Shown here one piece after another: positions 7,154 to 15,850 of a stretch of 64,000 bases of DNA; the stretch's first letter is position 1; every line of letters starts with the position of its first letter. A model generated the notes under the pieces. The model worked only from the letters and a program-made list of their open reading frames with translations. It searched no databases and had not been told where the DNA came from. This DNA is from Kyrpidia spormannii. Its GTDB lineage: Bacteria; Bacillota; Bacilli; Kyrpidiales; Kyrpidiaceae. The DNA is taken from positions 1,302,001 to 1,366,000 of the forward strand of contig NZ_CP024955.1 of assembly GCF_002804065.1 (NCBI RefSeq), read 5' to 3'. The position numbers and the translations under genes are program-made.

Positions 7154-8017
7154 CTACTGTAACGCAGGAGCCAAGGCGGGGGCTGGGACCACAGCCCCAT
7201 GATACTTTTGTTCGATAAACTGTTTTACGTCGTCTGAAGTGAGGGCTTGGGCCAGCTTGACCAACTCCGGTCTCTTTTCATCCCCTTTGCGGACCACGAG
7301 GACGTTCGCGTACGGCGAATCGGCGCTCTCCAAAAAGATGGCGTCTTTGGTGGGATTGAGGTTGGCCTGTAGGGCGTAGTTGGTGTTGATGACCGCTGCC
7401 GTGACGTCGTCCAAAGCCCGGGGGAGCATGGCCGCATCCAACTCCCGGATGGTTAAATTGCCCGGCTTTTGTACAATGTCTCGAACGGTGGCCGTGACCC
7501 CGGCTCCTGGTTTCAGTTGAATGACTCCCGCCTTAGCCAATAATGCCAAGGCCCGGCCGCCGTTTGTGGCGTCGTTGGGAATGGCCACCGTCCCCCCCTG
7601 GCTTTTCAAGTCGTCCACAGATTTGATTTTCTTGGAATAAATCCCCATGGGTTCAATGTGGACTTTGGCGATCCACTGCAAGTCCGTTCCTTTTTGCTGG
7701 TTGAAATTGTCGAGATAAGGAATGTGTTGAAAATAATTGGCGTCTAGCTGTTTGTCCACCAATTGCGGGTTGAGCTGGGCGTAATCTGAAAAGGTCACGA
7801 CTTCTAGCTTAATCCCTTCCTTGGCCAATGTCGGCTTGACATGTTCCAAAATCTCGGCGTGGGGGACGGCCGTCGCTCCAACTTTGATAACTTTTTCCAC
7901 GCCCCCCTGTTGGCCGGTGTCGCTGGGTGAACCCGATGTTCCGGAAGATCCGCACGCGGTTAAGGCTAGGGCCAAGGCGACGGTCAGGAACGGCAAAGCT
8001 CTTTTCAACTTTTTCAC
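7154..8017 (-). CDS. metQ: D-methionine ABC transporter substrate-binding lipoprotein
   Basis: Extracellular lipid-anchored methionine receptor of the NlpA/MetQ family, 287 residues. GTG 8017 follows AAAGGGGGTC. The signal peptide has a basic start (KKLKR), a hydrophobic core and a lipobox LTAC. Family segments include the YFQHIPYLDNFNQ region and IPNDATNGGRALALLAKAG. It is the last gene of the leftward metN-metI-metQ operon, which begins with an S-box riboswitch. Confidence 0.95.
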   Translation of the reverse strand: MKKLKRALPFLTVALALALTACGSSGTSGSPSDTGQQGGVEKVIKVGATAVPHAEILEHVKPTLAKEGIKLEVVTFSDYAQLNPQLVDKQLDANYFQHIPYLDNFNQQKGTDLQWIAKVHIEPMGIYSKKIKSVDDLKSQGGTVAIPNDATNGGRALALLAKAGVIQLKPGAGVTATVRDIVQKPGNLTIRELDAAMLPRALDDVTAAVINTNYALQANLNPTKDAIFLESADSPYANVLVVRKGDEKRPELVKLAQALTSDDVKQFIEQKYHGAVVPAPALAPALQ

Positions 8018-8055
8018 GGTGAAAGACCCCCTTTGTTGGATACAGACCTTATGAT

Positions 8056-8709
8056 CTAACGGCGGGTGAAACGAAGGACCAGGCGATCTCCGCCCCATTG
8101 CAGCAACTGGACAAAAACGACGAGGAGGGCGGTGGTCAGCAGCATGACGCCGGTGTCGAACCGCTGATACCCGTATCGGACCGCCAGGTCCCCGAGCCCT
8201 CCGCCGCCGATGGCACCGGCCATAGCCGAGTAGCCGATGAGGTTCACGGCGGTAATGGTGATGCCCGCCAAGAGCCCTGGCCGGGCTTCGGGAAGGAGGA
8301 CCTTCCAGATGATCTGGCCGGTGCGGGCTCCCATAGCCTGGGCCGCCTCGATGACTCCCCGGTCGACTTCCCGCAGGGAAGTCTCCACGAGCCGGGCGAA
8401 AAATGGGGCCGCCGAGGCCACCAGGGGCGGGATGGCGGCGGTGACGCCGATGGATGTGCCCACCAGCAGCCGGGTGAACGGGATCATAAGGATGAGCAGG
8501 ATGATGAATGGTATCGAACGAACGATATTCACCACCGCCCCTACGATCCGGTACAAACCGGGCATCGGTTTGAGGTGTCCAGGTCCCGCTACGACGAGAA
8601 AAATCCCCACGGGCCCACCCAGCAGGACCGAGAACAATACCGACAGTCCAATCATGTAGACCGTATCGAGGGATGCTTGTCCGATTTCACCCCATAGCCC
8701 CGGATCCAC
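8056..8709 (-). CDS. metI: Methionine ABC transporter permease
   Basis: Inner-membrane channel subunit of 217 residues with about five hydrophobic helices. The ATPase-contact loop EAAQAMGARTGQIIWKVLLPEARPG is the expected EAA motif of binding-protein-dependent permeases. It overlaps the end of metN by 23 bases and is followed by metQ, so translational coupling is likely. S-box control is inferred from the leader of metN. Confidence 0.95.
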   Translation of the reverse strand: MDPGLWGEIGQASLDTVYMIGLSVLFSVLLGGPVGIFLVVAGPGHLKPMPGLYRIVGAVVNIVRSIPFIILLILMIPFTRLLVGTSIGVTAAIPPLVASAAPFFARLVETSLREVDRGVIEAAQAMGARTGQIIWKVLLPEARPGLLAGITITAVNLIGYSAMAGAIGGGGLGDLAVRYGYQRFDTGVMLLTTALLVVFVQLLQWGGDRLVLRFTRR

Positions 8710-9715
8710 CTGAATTCACCTCCTTCACCCATGCCCCCCGATCCTGGAGGATTTGTATGGCTCTCTGCTTCGCCTCCTCTGGCCCCACAAGGGCCACGAT
8801 GAACCGACCGTAGGGAATGGTTTTCATCCGGTCCACAGATCCCTGAAGAATTCGCACATGTACCCCGGTTTCTTCCGTCACCTCAGAAAAAACGGGCCGC
8901 AAAGCAGAATCTCCCACAAAGAGACACCGCAACAACTGTTCGTCTTGCGGCACCCCGGGGAGGTCATCGGTATCGGCACCGCCCATTTGCCGGACGAATT
9001 CGGTGGTGACTGGATGTTTCGGCCGGAGAAACACGTCCACCACACGTCCTTCCTCCACAATGCGCCCTTGGTGCAGCACGGCCACGCGGTCGCAAATCGC
9101 GGTGACGACGTGCATCTCGTGGGTGATGACCACCATTGTGAGGCCCAGGGACCGGTTGATGCTGGCGAGCAGTTCCAGGATCGAATCGGTGGTTTGGGGA
9201 TCCAGGGCAGAAGTGGCCTCATCGCACAGGAGCACTTCCGGCTGAGGGGCAAGGGCCCGGGCGATCCCCACTCGTTGTTTCTGGCCGCCGCTCAGTTTGG
9301 ATGGGTATTGATCCCGGAGCTCCCACAACCCCACCAGCCGGAGAAGCTCTTCCACCCGGCGGCGGCGACGTTCTTTTGGCCAGCCCGCCAGCTCTAGCGG
9401 GAACTCGATGTTTTCCGCCGCCGTGCGAGAAGACAGCAAATTAAAATGTTGGAACACCATGCCGATCTTTTGTCTCTCGGATTGCAGCTTCCGGGGGTCC
9501 AGATTTGTCAAATCCTTGCCGTTTACGGTGACCCGGCCGGAAGTAGGGCGTTCCAAGAGGTTGATGCACCTTACCAACGTGCTTTTCCCCGCCCCGCTGT
9601 GACCGATGATCCCGTAGATCGTGCCCTTTGGAATGTTTAAGTCGATGCCGTCCAGGACGCGCACCGCACGGCCGCCGATCGTAAAATCTTTGGATACTCC
9701 GTCAAGTTCAATCAT
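8687..9715 (-). CDS. metN: Methionine ABC transporter ATP-binding protein
   Basis: ATPase of the methionine importer, 342 residues. Walker A is GHSGAGKST, the signature LSGGQKQRVGIARAL, and Walker B LLCDEATSALDP. The C-terminal 90 residues form the NIL domain that binds methionine and inhibits transport when the cell is replete. ATG 9715 is 10 bases after GGAGA. First gene of the operon, about 20 bases after the S-box terminator. Confidence 0.96.
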   Translation of the reverse strand: MIELDGVSKDFTIGGRAVRVLDGIDLNIPKGTIYGIIGHSGAGKSTLVRCINLLERPTSGRVTVNGKDLTNLDPRKLQSERQKIGMVFQHFNLLSSRTAAENIEFPLELAGWPKERRRRRVEELLRLVGLWELRDQYPSKLSGGQKQRVGIARALAPQPEVLLCDEATSALDPQTTDSILELLASINRSLGLTMVVITHEMHVVTAICDRVAVLHQGRIVEEGRVVDVFLRPKHPVTTEFVRQMGGADTDDLPGVPQDEQLLRCLFVGDSALRPVFSEVTEETGVHVRILQGSVDRMKTIPYGRFIVALVGPEEAKQRAIQILQDRGAWVKEVNSGGSGAMG

Positions 9716-9733
9716 CGATCAATCTCCTAGCAC

Positions 9734-9761
9734 AAAAAATCCCTTTCGCGTCGCGAAAGGG
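9734..9761 (-). terminator. Riboswitch-controlled terminator ahead of metN
   Basis: On the minus strand CCCTTTCGCGACGCGAAAGGG is followed by ATTTTTT. It forms the off-state of the S-box leader and lies only 18 bases before the metN start. Confidence 0.9.
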
Positions 9762-9775
9762 CCCCTGAAGCGGCC

Positions 9776-9900
9776 CTCTCATCTCCCGAAGCGCCATGGG
9801 CTTCGCAGGATTTAGCACCTGACACCCCGCTATGGTCAAGCGCGGTGTTGGTTGCCGGGCTTCATCGGGCCAGTCCCTCCGCCTGCTCTCGATAAGAGGT
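9776..9900 (-). promoter_or_regulatory. SAM-I (S-box) riboswitch
   Basis: Read leftward, the sequence shows CTTATCGAGAGC, GGCGGAGGGACTGGCCC, GATGAAGCCCGGCAACC and GGTGCTAAATCCTGC in order, all S-box hallmarks. S-adenosylmethionine binding is known to favour the downstream terminator and so shuts off methionine uptake genes, here metNIQ. Confidence 0.95.
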
Positions 9901-10144
9901 TGTAGTAATCTCTGCATTTCTTTGATACGATAAGGACAAGTTCGAATCTCAGTGTAATGAATGGCGATGGCGGCGTCAAGAGGGAGGGGGAAATAGTTCA
10001 TTTGGACTACATCCGTTAGCTCAGGTTCACCAGGGCAAACTGGTCGGTGTCAACCTTTCTCGGTGGTGGCCGATGGGGTAGACTGTAGACGGTTACTAAG
10101 AATAATTTGCAGTGGACCTCCTAGGGGAACGGGAATGGTTGCAC

Positions 10145-11791
10145 ATGAAATGGTTCGATGCGTTGAACCCTCTGTCCTCCATTTTTGACTTGATGTCCGG
10201 GGCAAGGGTCGGAAGGTCCCGGCGGGTGGCGTATCTCGCGGCGAAGATCGGGCTCGGGGTGGGCTTGGGCCTCCGGGAGGCACGAACGTTATATTTTGCC
10301 GGATTGTTGCATGACGTCGGCGCTCTCGTCAGTCCGTCCGGGGATTTCAAGCGGCGGGATCCAACCTTCGTACCGGTGGCCTCCGCACAATGGGTTCGGT
10401 CTCTGGACTTGGACCCGTGGACAGAAGTGTTTGTTGGGCAAAGTTGGGAAAACTGGGACGGTTCGGGTGTACCTTTTGGGCTCCGCGGTCGTGAGATTTC
10501 ATTGGGAGCGAGGATTGTGCGGGTGGCGCGCGAGGCGGCCCAGGTAATGGACCGGGCGCCGATGGATGTCCCTTTGGCCGAGCGACTGGCCCGGGTTCGC
10601 GCAATCGGGCAGCGGGCTGGTGAGGTTTTCGATCCGGATGTGGTCCGAGTTTTTGAAGAACTGCTTGGGCACCCAGAAGTTGTCCTAGATGCGTTTGGTC
10701 CGTATTCTCCTTTTGTGTTGTTGTCAAAGCGGCCTGCCGGGGACGCTCCGATGTCCTCAGAAGATGCGGTCAAGCTGGCGAGAATGTTTGGACGGTTGGC
10801 CGGCGTCTTGCGGGGGACTCCGAATCACGCGGAGCGGGTGGCAGGTTGGGCGATGAGCTTGGGGGAAGAGATGGGGCTGTCGGAGCGGGACCTCTATTCC
10901 CTCAATATTGCTGCTTATTACCACGATGTGGGATGGCTGGTGGGAAACCCAGGAGGGACGTTTGGTGGCGATGTGCAGGAGGAGCGCGAGCGGCTTCACT
11001 CCTATTACACCCAGGCTTTTTTGCAGCAAATACCCGGCCTGGAGGGTCCGGCGATATGGACCGGCCAGCATCATGAGCGGATCGATGGCACCGGGTACCC
11101 TGAAGGCCTTGCCGGCGAGATGCTGAGTCTGCCTTCTCGAATCCTTCAGGTGGCTGAATTTCTCGTTGACCAAGAAATGGCCCTTCAGGGGAAGGAAGGA
11201 GCCGGGATCAAGAGGCGGTTGGCGCGCCTCCTGCACGCCGAGGAGCTAGCCGGCCGTTTGGACGGGCCGGTGTGTCGGGCGGCTATGAAAAGGGTGTCTC
11301 ACGATCCTGAGCCAGCCAGCCGGGATCAGGAACACTTCTATCATCTGTCGAGCGAGGTGTCAGAGATGAAAAAGGTTTTGTTTGCCACGGACGGTTCTGA
11401 GGCGTCTAAGAAAGCGGAACAGATGGTGGCGGATATCTTGTCGAAGTGGACGGAGGCAGAGGTGACGGTCCTCTACGTGTCCCAGACAGTGCCCTACTAC
11501 TATGAAGCCACTCCGGACCTCTTGGCCAATTTGTCCCAGTACGAGGAGTCCTGGGCGAAGCAGATTGAAGAGACCGTGATGAACACTTTTAAAGACTACA
11601 AGGATCGGGTGCGCTTCAAGCATCTGGTGGGACATCCGGCTACGGCGATTTGTGATGTTGCGGACGAGGAGAACGTCGATCTCATTGTGGTGGGGACCCA
11701 CGGCCGGGGTGCTATTGACCGGGTTCTTCTTGGCAGTGTGAGCCACGGTGTGTTAAATCGGGCCAAACATTCGGTGTTGGTGGTTCGCTAA
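10145..11791 (+). CDS. Tandem HD-GYP phosphohydrolase domains fused to a UspA domain
   Basis: A 548-residue cytoplasmic protein. The first HD-like half has HD at residues 56-57 and GSGVPFGL in place of the GYP loop; the second has HD at 260-261 and an intact-looking HHERIDGTGYPEGL. HD-GYP domains hydrolyse cyclic dinucleotides, chiefly c-di-GMP; the first copy looks degenerate. From residue 408 (base 11366) the frame continues without a stop into a universal stress domain (MKKVLFATDGSEASKK, ending GTHGRGAIDRVLLGSV and SVLVVR). That Met has its own GAGGTG site 6 bases upstream, so free UspA may also be made. ATG 10145 is preferred over GTG 10112. Confidence 0.85.
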   Translation: MKWFDALNPLSSIFDLMSGARVGRSRRVAYLAAKIGLGVGLGLREARTLYFAGLLHDVGALVSPSGDFKRRDPTFVPVASAQWVRSLDLDPWTEVFVGQSWENWDGSGVPFGLRGREISLGARIVRVAREAAQVMDRAPMDVPLAERLARVRAIGQRAGEVFDPDVVRVFEELLGHPEVVLDAFGPYSPFVLLSKRPAGDAPMSSEDAVKLARMFGRLAGVLRGTPNHAERVAGWAMSLGEEMGLSERDLYSLNIAAYYHDVGWLVGNPGGTFGGDVQEERERLHSYYTQAFLQQIPGLEGPAIWTGQHHERIDGTGYPEGLAGEMLSLPSRILQVAEFLVDQEMALQGKEGAGIKRRLARLLHAEELAGRLDGPVCRAAMKRVSHDPEPASRDQEHFYHLSSEVSEMKKVLFATDGSEASKKAEQMVADILSKWTEAEVTVLYVSQTVPYYYEATPDLLANLSQYEESWAKQIEETVMNTFKDYKDRVRFKHLVGHPATAICDVADEENVDLIVVGTHGRGAIDRVLLGSVSHGVLNRAKHSVLVVR

Positions 11792-11803
11792 TCCCACGAG
11801 GGC

Positions 11804-11839
11804 GCGGGGGCGGACGTTTTGAGTCTGCCCCCGCTACTC
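11804..11839 (+). terminator. Hairpin at the 5' side of the group II intron
   Basis: GCGGGGGCGGAC and GTCTGCCCCCGC pair around GTTTTGA just after the HD-GYP/UspA stop, then TACTC and the intron. It looks like a terminator stem whose T tract is missing. Bacterial class C introns are known to insert directly after such stems. Confidence 0.6.
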
Positions 11840-13728
11840 GTGCGCCCGGCATGGGCGTTGACTGGGTGGTGAAAGTCCACTGCAGGCGAGGCAGCACGAG
11901 TCTGCTAGCCAAAGGCAAGGGTGTCCATCGTGAGGTGGGATCCGAAGGAAGCTGGAGGCAAACCCACGGCCCGATGAACAAGAACCTCATACGAGGCTAC
12001 GCCGTTCGGATGAGCTGGCAAGACACAGCGAAATCCAAAGGCTGCCAAAGGGCGGCGGAGTATATGAGGCGGGCGCGGGGGGAAGGTCAACGCTCTTACC
12101 CGGGGAGGCCTGCCGGATACGCCAGGGGACTGGCAACCCGGATCGAGAGGTTCGGTTGAACCGGCAGGAGTCAGCAGAGGGCATAGTACCCAGGAGGTCA
12201 TGAACTCCGGGGGAAGGCCCGAACATCAAGACAGAGGTGAAACCGGTGCGTTCGCGAGAAGGACGAAGACAGCCGAAAACCCTGAACAGGGACTACCCAC
12301 GGGAGGAAGTGGTGAAGCCACGGGGGACCGTGGGAGAGCCGAGCCCTTCTCCGGCACAAAGCGGAGCTTCACCTCGCGGAGAACAAGGTGACGGCCTGAT
12401 GGAGAAGGTGGTGGCCAGGCAGAACATGCTGGCCGCCCTGAAGCGGGTGGAGCAGAACAAGGGTGCCCCCGGCGTGGACGGCATTCCCACGGAAAACCTC
12501 CGGGAACAGATCCGAGCCGAGTGGCCGCGCATCCGGGAAGAGCTGCTCACGGGGATCTACCGACCGCAGCCCGTGCGCCGGGTCGAAATCCCGAAACCCG
12601 GGGGAGGCAAGCGGATGCTGGGGATCCCCACCGTGATGGACCGCCTGATCCAGCAGGCACTTCTGCAGGTGCTGACGCCCATCTTTGACCCGCAATTTTC
12701 GGAGGCCAGCTACGGGTTCCGACCCGGAAGAAGGGCACACGAGGCGGTCAAGAAGGCGAGGCAGTATGTGGAAGAAGGATACGAATGGGCCGTGGACATG
12801 GACCTGGAAAAGTTCTTTGACCGAGTGAATCATGACATCCTGATGGCCCGGGTAGCCCGGAGGGTCACGGACAAACGAGTGCTCAAGGTCATTCGCCGGT
12901 ACCTCCAGGCAGGGATCATGGTGAACGGAGTGGTCATGGAAAGAGAGGAAGGGACACCACAGGGCGGGCCGCTGAGTCCCCTGTTGGCGAATATCCTTCT
13001 GGATGACCTGGACAAAGAACTGGAAAAGAGAGGTCACAAGTTCGTCCGGTATGCGGATGATGCTAACATCTACGTTCGAAGCAAACGGGCGGGGGAGAGA
13101 GTCCTGGCCAGTGTCCGGACATTCCTGCAGGAGCGGCTAAGACTCAAACTCAACGAGCAGAAGAGCACGGTGGACCGACCGTGGAAACTGAAGTTTCTGG
13201 GATTCAGCATGTACAAACGCAAAGCCGGGGAAATCCGCATTCGCTTGGCCAGACAGTCGATCGAGCGGGTCAAGGCCAAGATCCGAACCCTCACGGCGAG
13301 GAACACACCGATCGCCATGGAGGAACGCATCCGGCGGCTGAACACGTATCTGGGCGGATGGATGGGATACTTTGCCCTGGCGGAGACGCCGAGCACCTTC
13401 GAAGAAATCGAAGGATGGATCCGGCGGAGGCTGCGGATGTGTCTCTGGAAACAGTGGAAACGGGTACGGACGCGATACCGTGAACTGCGCGCGCTAGGGC
13501 TGCCGGAGTGGGTCGTTCATCAATTTGCCAATGCCCGCAAAGGACCGTGGCGGATGGCCCATGGGCCGATGAATCGAGCCTTGGGGAACGCCTATTGGCA
13601 GGCCCAAGGACTCATGAGCTTAACCGAACGTTACCGAAGGCTTCGTCAATCTTGGTGAACCGCCGGATGCGGACCCGCATGTCCGGTGGTGTGAGAGGAC
13701 GGGGGCTAGCCGCCCCCTCCTACTCGAT
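11840..13728 (+). mobile_element. Group II intron with encoded reverse transcriptase
   Basis: The element starts GTGCGCCCGGCATGGGCG, a typical bacterial group II 5' end. It carries a structured 5' RNA region of about 400 bases, the RT gene, and a 3' domain V/VI region (GGATGCGGACCCGCATGTCC stem, then GGGGGCTAGCCGCCCCC and CCTACTCGAT). The 3' boundary at GAT 13728 is my estimate from the usual AY end. It lies between a terminator-like hairpin and the convergent response regulator gene, whose stop codon (13720-13722) falls inside it. The RT frame is intact, so mobility is possible. Confidence 0.85.
12237..13658 (+). CDS. ltrA: Group II intron reverse transcriptase/maturase
   Basis: Multifunctional intron-encoded protein of up to 473 residues: reverse transcriptase fingers and palm (NKGAPGVDG, GIPTVMDRLIQQ, SYGFRPGRRAHEAV, FFDRVNHD, GTPQGGPLSPLLANI, and the catalytic YADD) followed by the maturase/GIIM X domain (LNTYLGGWMGYF) ending NAYWQAQGLMSLTERY. 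No HNH endonuclease is present, which fits the class C-like set. The frame is open from GTG 12237; an inner ATG at 12399 would drop a low-complexity N-terminus and may be the true start. Confidence 0.93.
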   Translation: MKPVRSREGRRQPKTLNRDYPREEVVKPRGTVGEPSPSPAQSGASPRGEQGDGLMEKVVARQNMLAALKRVEQNKGAPGVDGIPTENLREQIRAEWPRIREELLTGIYRPQPVRRVEIPKPGGGKRMLGIPTVMDRLIQQALLQVLTPIFDPQFSEASYGFRPGRRAHEAVKKARQYVEEGYEWAVDMDLEKFFDRVNHDILMARVARRVTDKRVLKVIRRYLQAGIMVNGVVMEREEGTPQGGPLSPLLANILLDDLDKELEKRGHKFVRYADDANIYVRSKRAGERVLASVRTFLQERLRLKLNEQKSTVDRPWKLKFLGFSMYKRKAGEIRIRLARQSIERVKAKIRTLTARNTPIAMEERIRRLNTYLGGWMGYFALAETPSTFEEIEGWIRRRLRMCLWKQWKRVRTRYRELRALGLPEWVVHQFANARKGPWRMAHGPMNRALGNAYWQAQGLMSLTERYRRLRQSW

Positions 13729-14385
13729 GTCTGAGGGGGGAGTGTCCGGTGGGCGGATGCCCTGGCGAATGGCGTAAGCGGCAGCCTGGACGCGATTCGT
13801 CAGATGGAGTTTGCTGAGGATGTTCTGGATATGATTGCGCACGGTGTGTTCACTGATGAACAACTGTTTAGCAATCTCCCGGTTGGAGGCCCCGGTGCTC
13901 AAATATCCCAGGACTTGGAGTTCCCGGCCCGTCAAAGGGTCAAGGACTTCCTCGGGGCTAGCTTCCTTGTGGAGTTCTGCCATGATCCGGGCGGCCAGCA
14001 GACCCGGGATCACCGCTTCCCCCGCCGCGACTTTCTGGATGCTGGAGATCAATTCGTCGGGATCGACGTTTTTCAACAGGTATCCGTTGGCTCCCGCTCG
14101 GATGGCTTCAAAAAGATCGTCGTCCTCCTCGGAAACGGTGAGGATCAAGATGCGCACCTGGGGGTCCATGGCTCGCAGCCTCCGCACGGCCTCCAGTCCG
14201 CCCATCACCGGCATACGAATGTCCATCAGGACGAGGTCGGGATGCAGTTCGGCATAAAGTTCCACCGCTTGTTTTCCGTTTGAAGCTTCTCCGACCACCG
14301 AAAGATCTTCGGCAGTTTCGAGGATTGTTCTCACCCCCCGGCGAAACAGAGCGTGATCGTCGACAAGGAGCACACTCACCGGCAT
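13720..14385 (-). CDS. NarL/FixJ-type response regulator
   Basis: Transcription factor of 221 residues: receiver domain with acidic pair DD at residues 9-10, phospho-acceptor Asp55 (LMDIRMP) and Lys in LLKN, then a LuxR-type helix-turn-helix (LTGRELQVLGYLSTGASNREIAKQL). ATG 14385 follows GAGGGG. It lies downstream of the histidine kinase at 14465 on the same strand and is its probable partner. The stop codon and last residues (DIE) fall within the 3' end of the group II intron. Confidence 0.92.
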   Translation of the reverse strand: MPVSVLLVDDHALFRRGVRTILETAEDLSVVGEASNGKQAVELYAELHPDLVLMDIRMPVMGGLEAVRRLRAMDPQVRILILTVSEEDDDLFEAIRAGANGYLLKNVDPDELISSIQKVAAGEAVIPGLLAARIMAELHKEASPEEVLDPLTGRELQVLGYLSTGASNREIAKQLFISEHTVRNHIQNILSKLHLTNRVQAAAYAIRQGIRPPDTPPSDIE

Positions 14386-14464
14386 CTTTCGTTCCCCTCT
14401 TCCTCTGGCGTTTCGGGACGGGATCCTGATCCCCGGGCCGGCATCGGCGTCACAGCGGCCCCGA

Positions 14465-15592
14465 TTAACCGGCTTGCTTGACAGCGTCTTCATGGGATAT
14501 GTCCTGGAACCAATGCAGCTCAACCCGGGTCCCCGTCGGGTTCCGGCGGGAAATGGTCAAGATTCCACCCAGGGATTGGGCTCGCTCCCGCATGGCCTTC
14601 AGGCCAAAGTGACGACCGGCATTCTCATGATCCGCCCATCCCTGATTGAAACGATGAAGGACGTCCTCGGGGATTCCGCACCCGTTATCTTCGATGATGA
14701 CGCTAAATTGCTGACGGTAGGGCCCCACCGGACAGGCACCGAGGGTCATCCACGCTTTCGTGGCCCCGCTGTGCTTGCGGACATTTGCCAGGGCTTCCTG
14801 TACGATTTTGGTCACCTGATCGCCAATATAAGGGTCGCAGGTGTCCGGAAATTCGAGCATCGCAACTTCGACGGGGATCCCGGACCGCTGCTGGAATTCG
14901 GCCAGCCATTTGGACAAAAAATGTTTCAGATCCTTTCCCGCGTGAATGGTGAGGTCATAAAGCACGTGCCGCAATTCCACAAAACTGTCGTGGACCACTT
15001 CGGTGACATCCCGGAGTTTATCCTGGGCTTCTGCGACCCGACCCTGGGCGAGCAGCGACTGGACCAGTTTGAGCTGCATATGAGAGTAGGCGATATCCTG
15101 CACGACACCGTCGTGAAGGTCCCTGGCCAGGCGCTCTCGTTCCTGGAGCGTAAAGTACATTTCGTCGCGTTTTCGCCGCTCTTCTTCTAAGTGTCGGCGT
15201 TCCCTGAGGTCTCGAAGGCTCATGAGGAAGTACCGGCGGTTGCCGGCTGGAATATACGAGTAGGAGACAGCGACGGGGATCACATCACCCTGTCGGGAAT
15301 GGATGTTCATCTCCACGTAGCTGAGCGGCGCCTTGGTATTCAATACGCAATGACCGAAGCACAGTGGCGCCAGGGCGAGATTCTCATCCTTGTCGTTGCG
15401 GCATTGCAAAAGTTCGGCACATGTGTCTGGGAATTGTTCGGTTTCGGCAAGCCCGACGAGTTCCCTGGCTGCCCGGTTCATAAAAACGATCCGGCGCTCC
15501 TCATCCGCCACCACCAAGCCATCCGAAGCGTGTTCCAGCAAAGCGTGGCAATACAGGGCCGGGTTATCCCCTTGTTCCTTCCTGTCACTCAT
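14465..15592 (-). CDS. Cytoplasmic PAS sensor histidine kinase (HisKA_3, NreB/DegS-like)
   Basis: A 375-residue kinase without membrane helices. Residues about 15-130 form a PAS domain containing four cysteines (Cys58, Cys64, Cys78, Cys82; spacing C-x5-C-x13-C-x3-C). His160 in ERLARDLHDGVVQD is the phosphorylation site of the HisKA_3 class, and the ATPase domain has NVRKHSGA and EDNGCGIP. The cysteines may bind an iron-sulfur cluster or sense redox, as in NreB, though the spacing differs. ATG 15592 lies 8 bases after GGGGGG. It precedes the response regulator gene by 79 bases. Confidence 0.9.
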   Translation of the reverse strand: MSDRKEQGDNPALYCHALLEHASDGLVVADEERRIVFMNRAARELVGLAETEQFPDTCAELLQCRNDKDENLALAPLCFGHCVLNTKAPLSYVEMNIHSRQGDVIPVAVSYSYIPAGNRRYFLMSLRDLRERRHLEEERRKRDEMYFTLQERERLARDLHDGVVQDIAYSHMQLKLVQSLLAQGRVAEAQDKLRDVTEVVHDSFVELRHVLYDLTIHAGKDLKHFLSKWLAEFQQRSGIPVEVAMLEFPDTCDPYIGDQVTKIVQEALANVRKHSGATKAWMTLGACPVGPYRQQFSVIIEDNGCGIPEDVLHRFNQGWADHENAGRHFGLKAMRERAQSLGGILTISRRNPTGTRVELHWFQDISHEDAVKQAG

Positions 15593-15619
15593 CTTCATCG
15601 CCCCCCGTTCCCGACCGCC

Positions 15620-15648
15620 TGTGCCGAAAATACGTCCGTTTCGGCACA
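15620..15648. promoter_or_regulatory. Palindrome upstream of the sensor kinase gene
   Basis: TGTGCCGAAA (15620-15629) and TTTCGGCACA (15639-15648) form a perfect 10-base inverted repeat with a 9-base centre, 28 bases upstream of the kinase start. It may be an operator for the NarL-type regulator. Rightward it could also act as a terminator because CTTCTTTTT follows, but no rightward gene leads into it. Confidence 0.5.
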
Positions 15649-15726
15649 CTTCTTTTTCAATTACTAGTATACCAGGTTTCTACCGGGGAGCAGGGAGAAA
15701 GAACTGGGGAAATCCGAACCTTCTCC

Positions 15727-15753
15727 AAAAAAATAGTCCCCTTTTGGGGACCT
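15727..15753 (-). terminator. Intrinsic terminator of the deacetylase gene
   Basis: On the minus strand GTCCCCAAAAGGGGAC is followed by TATTTTTTT, about 100 bases after the stop of the polysaccharide deacetylase. Confidence 0.8.
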
Positions 15754-15850
15754 AGGCCACAGAATCTTCAAAGGGGGTCTGAAAGGAGTATAACACGTTT
15801 TTCCGCGTTAAAGCAACAGAGTTTAGAAAAGGTTGGAGTTCCGCGATGGA

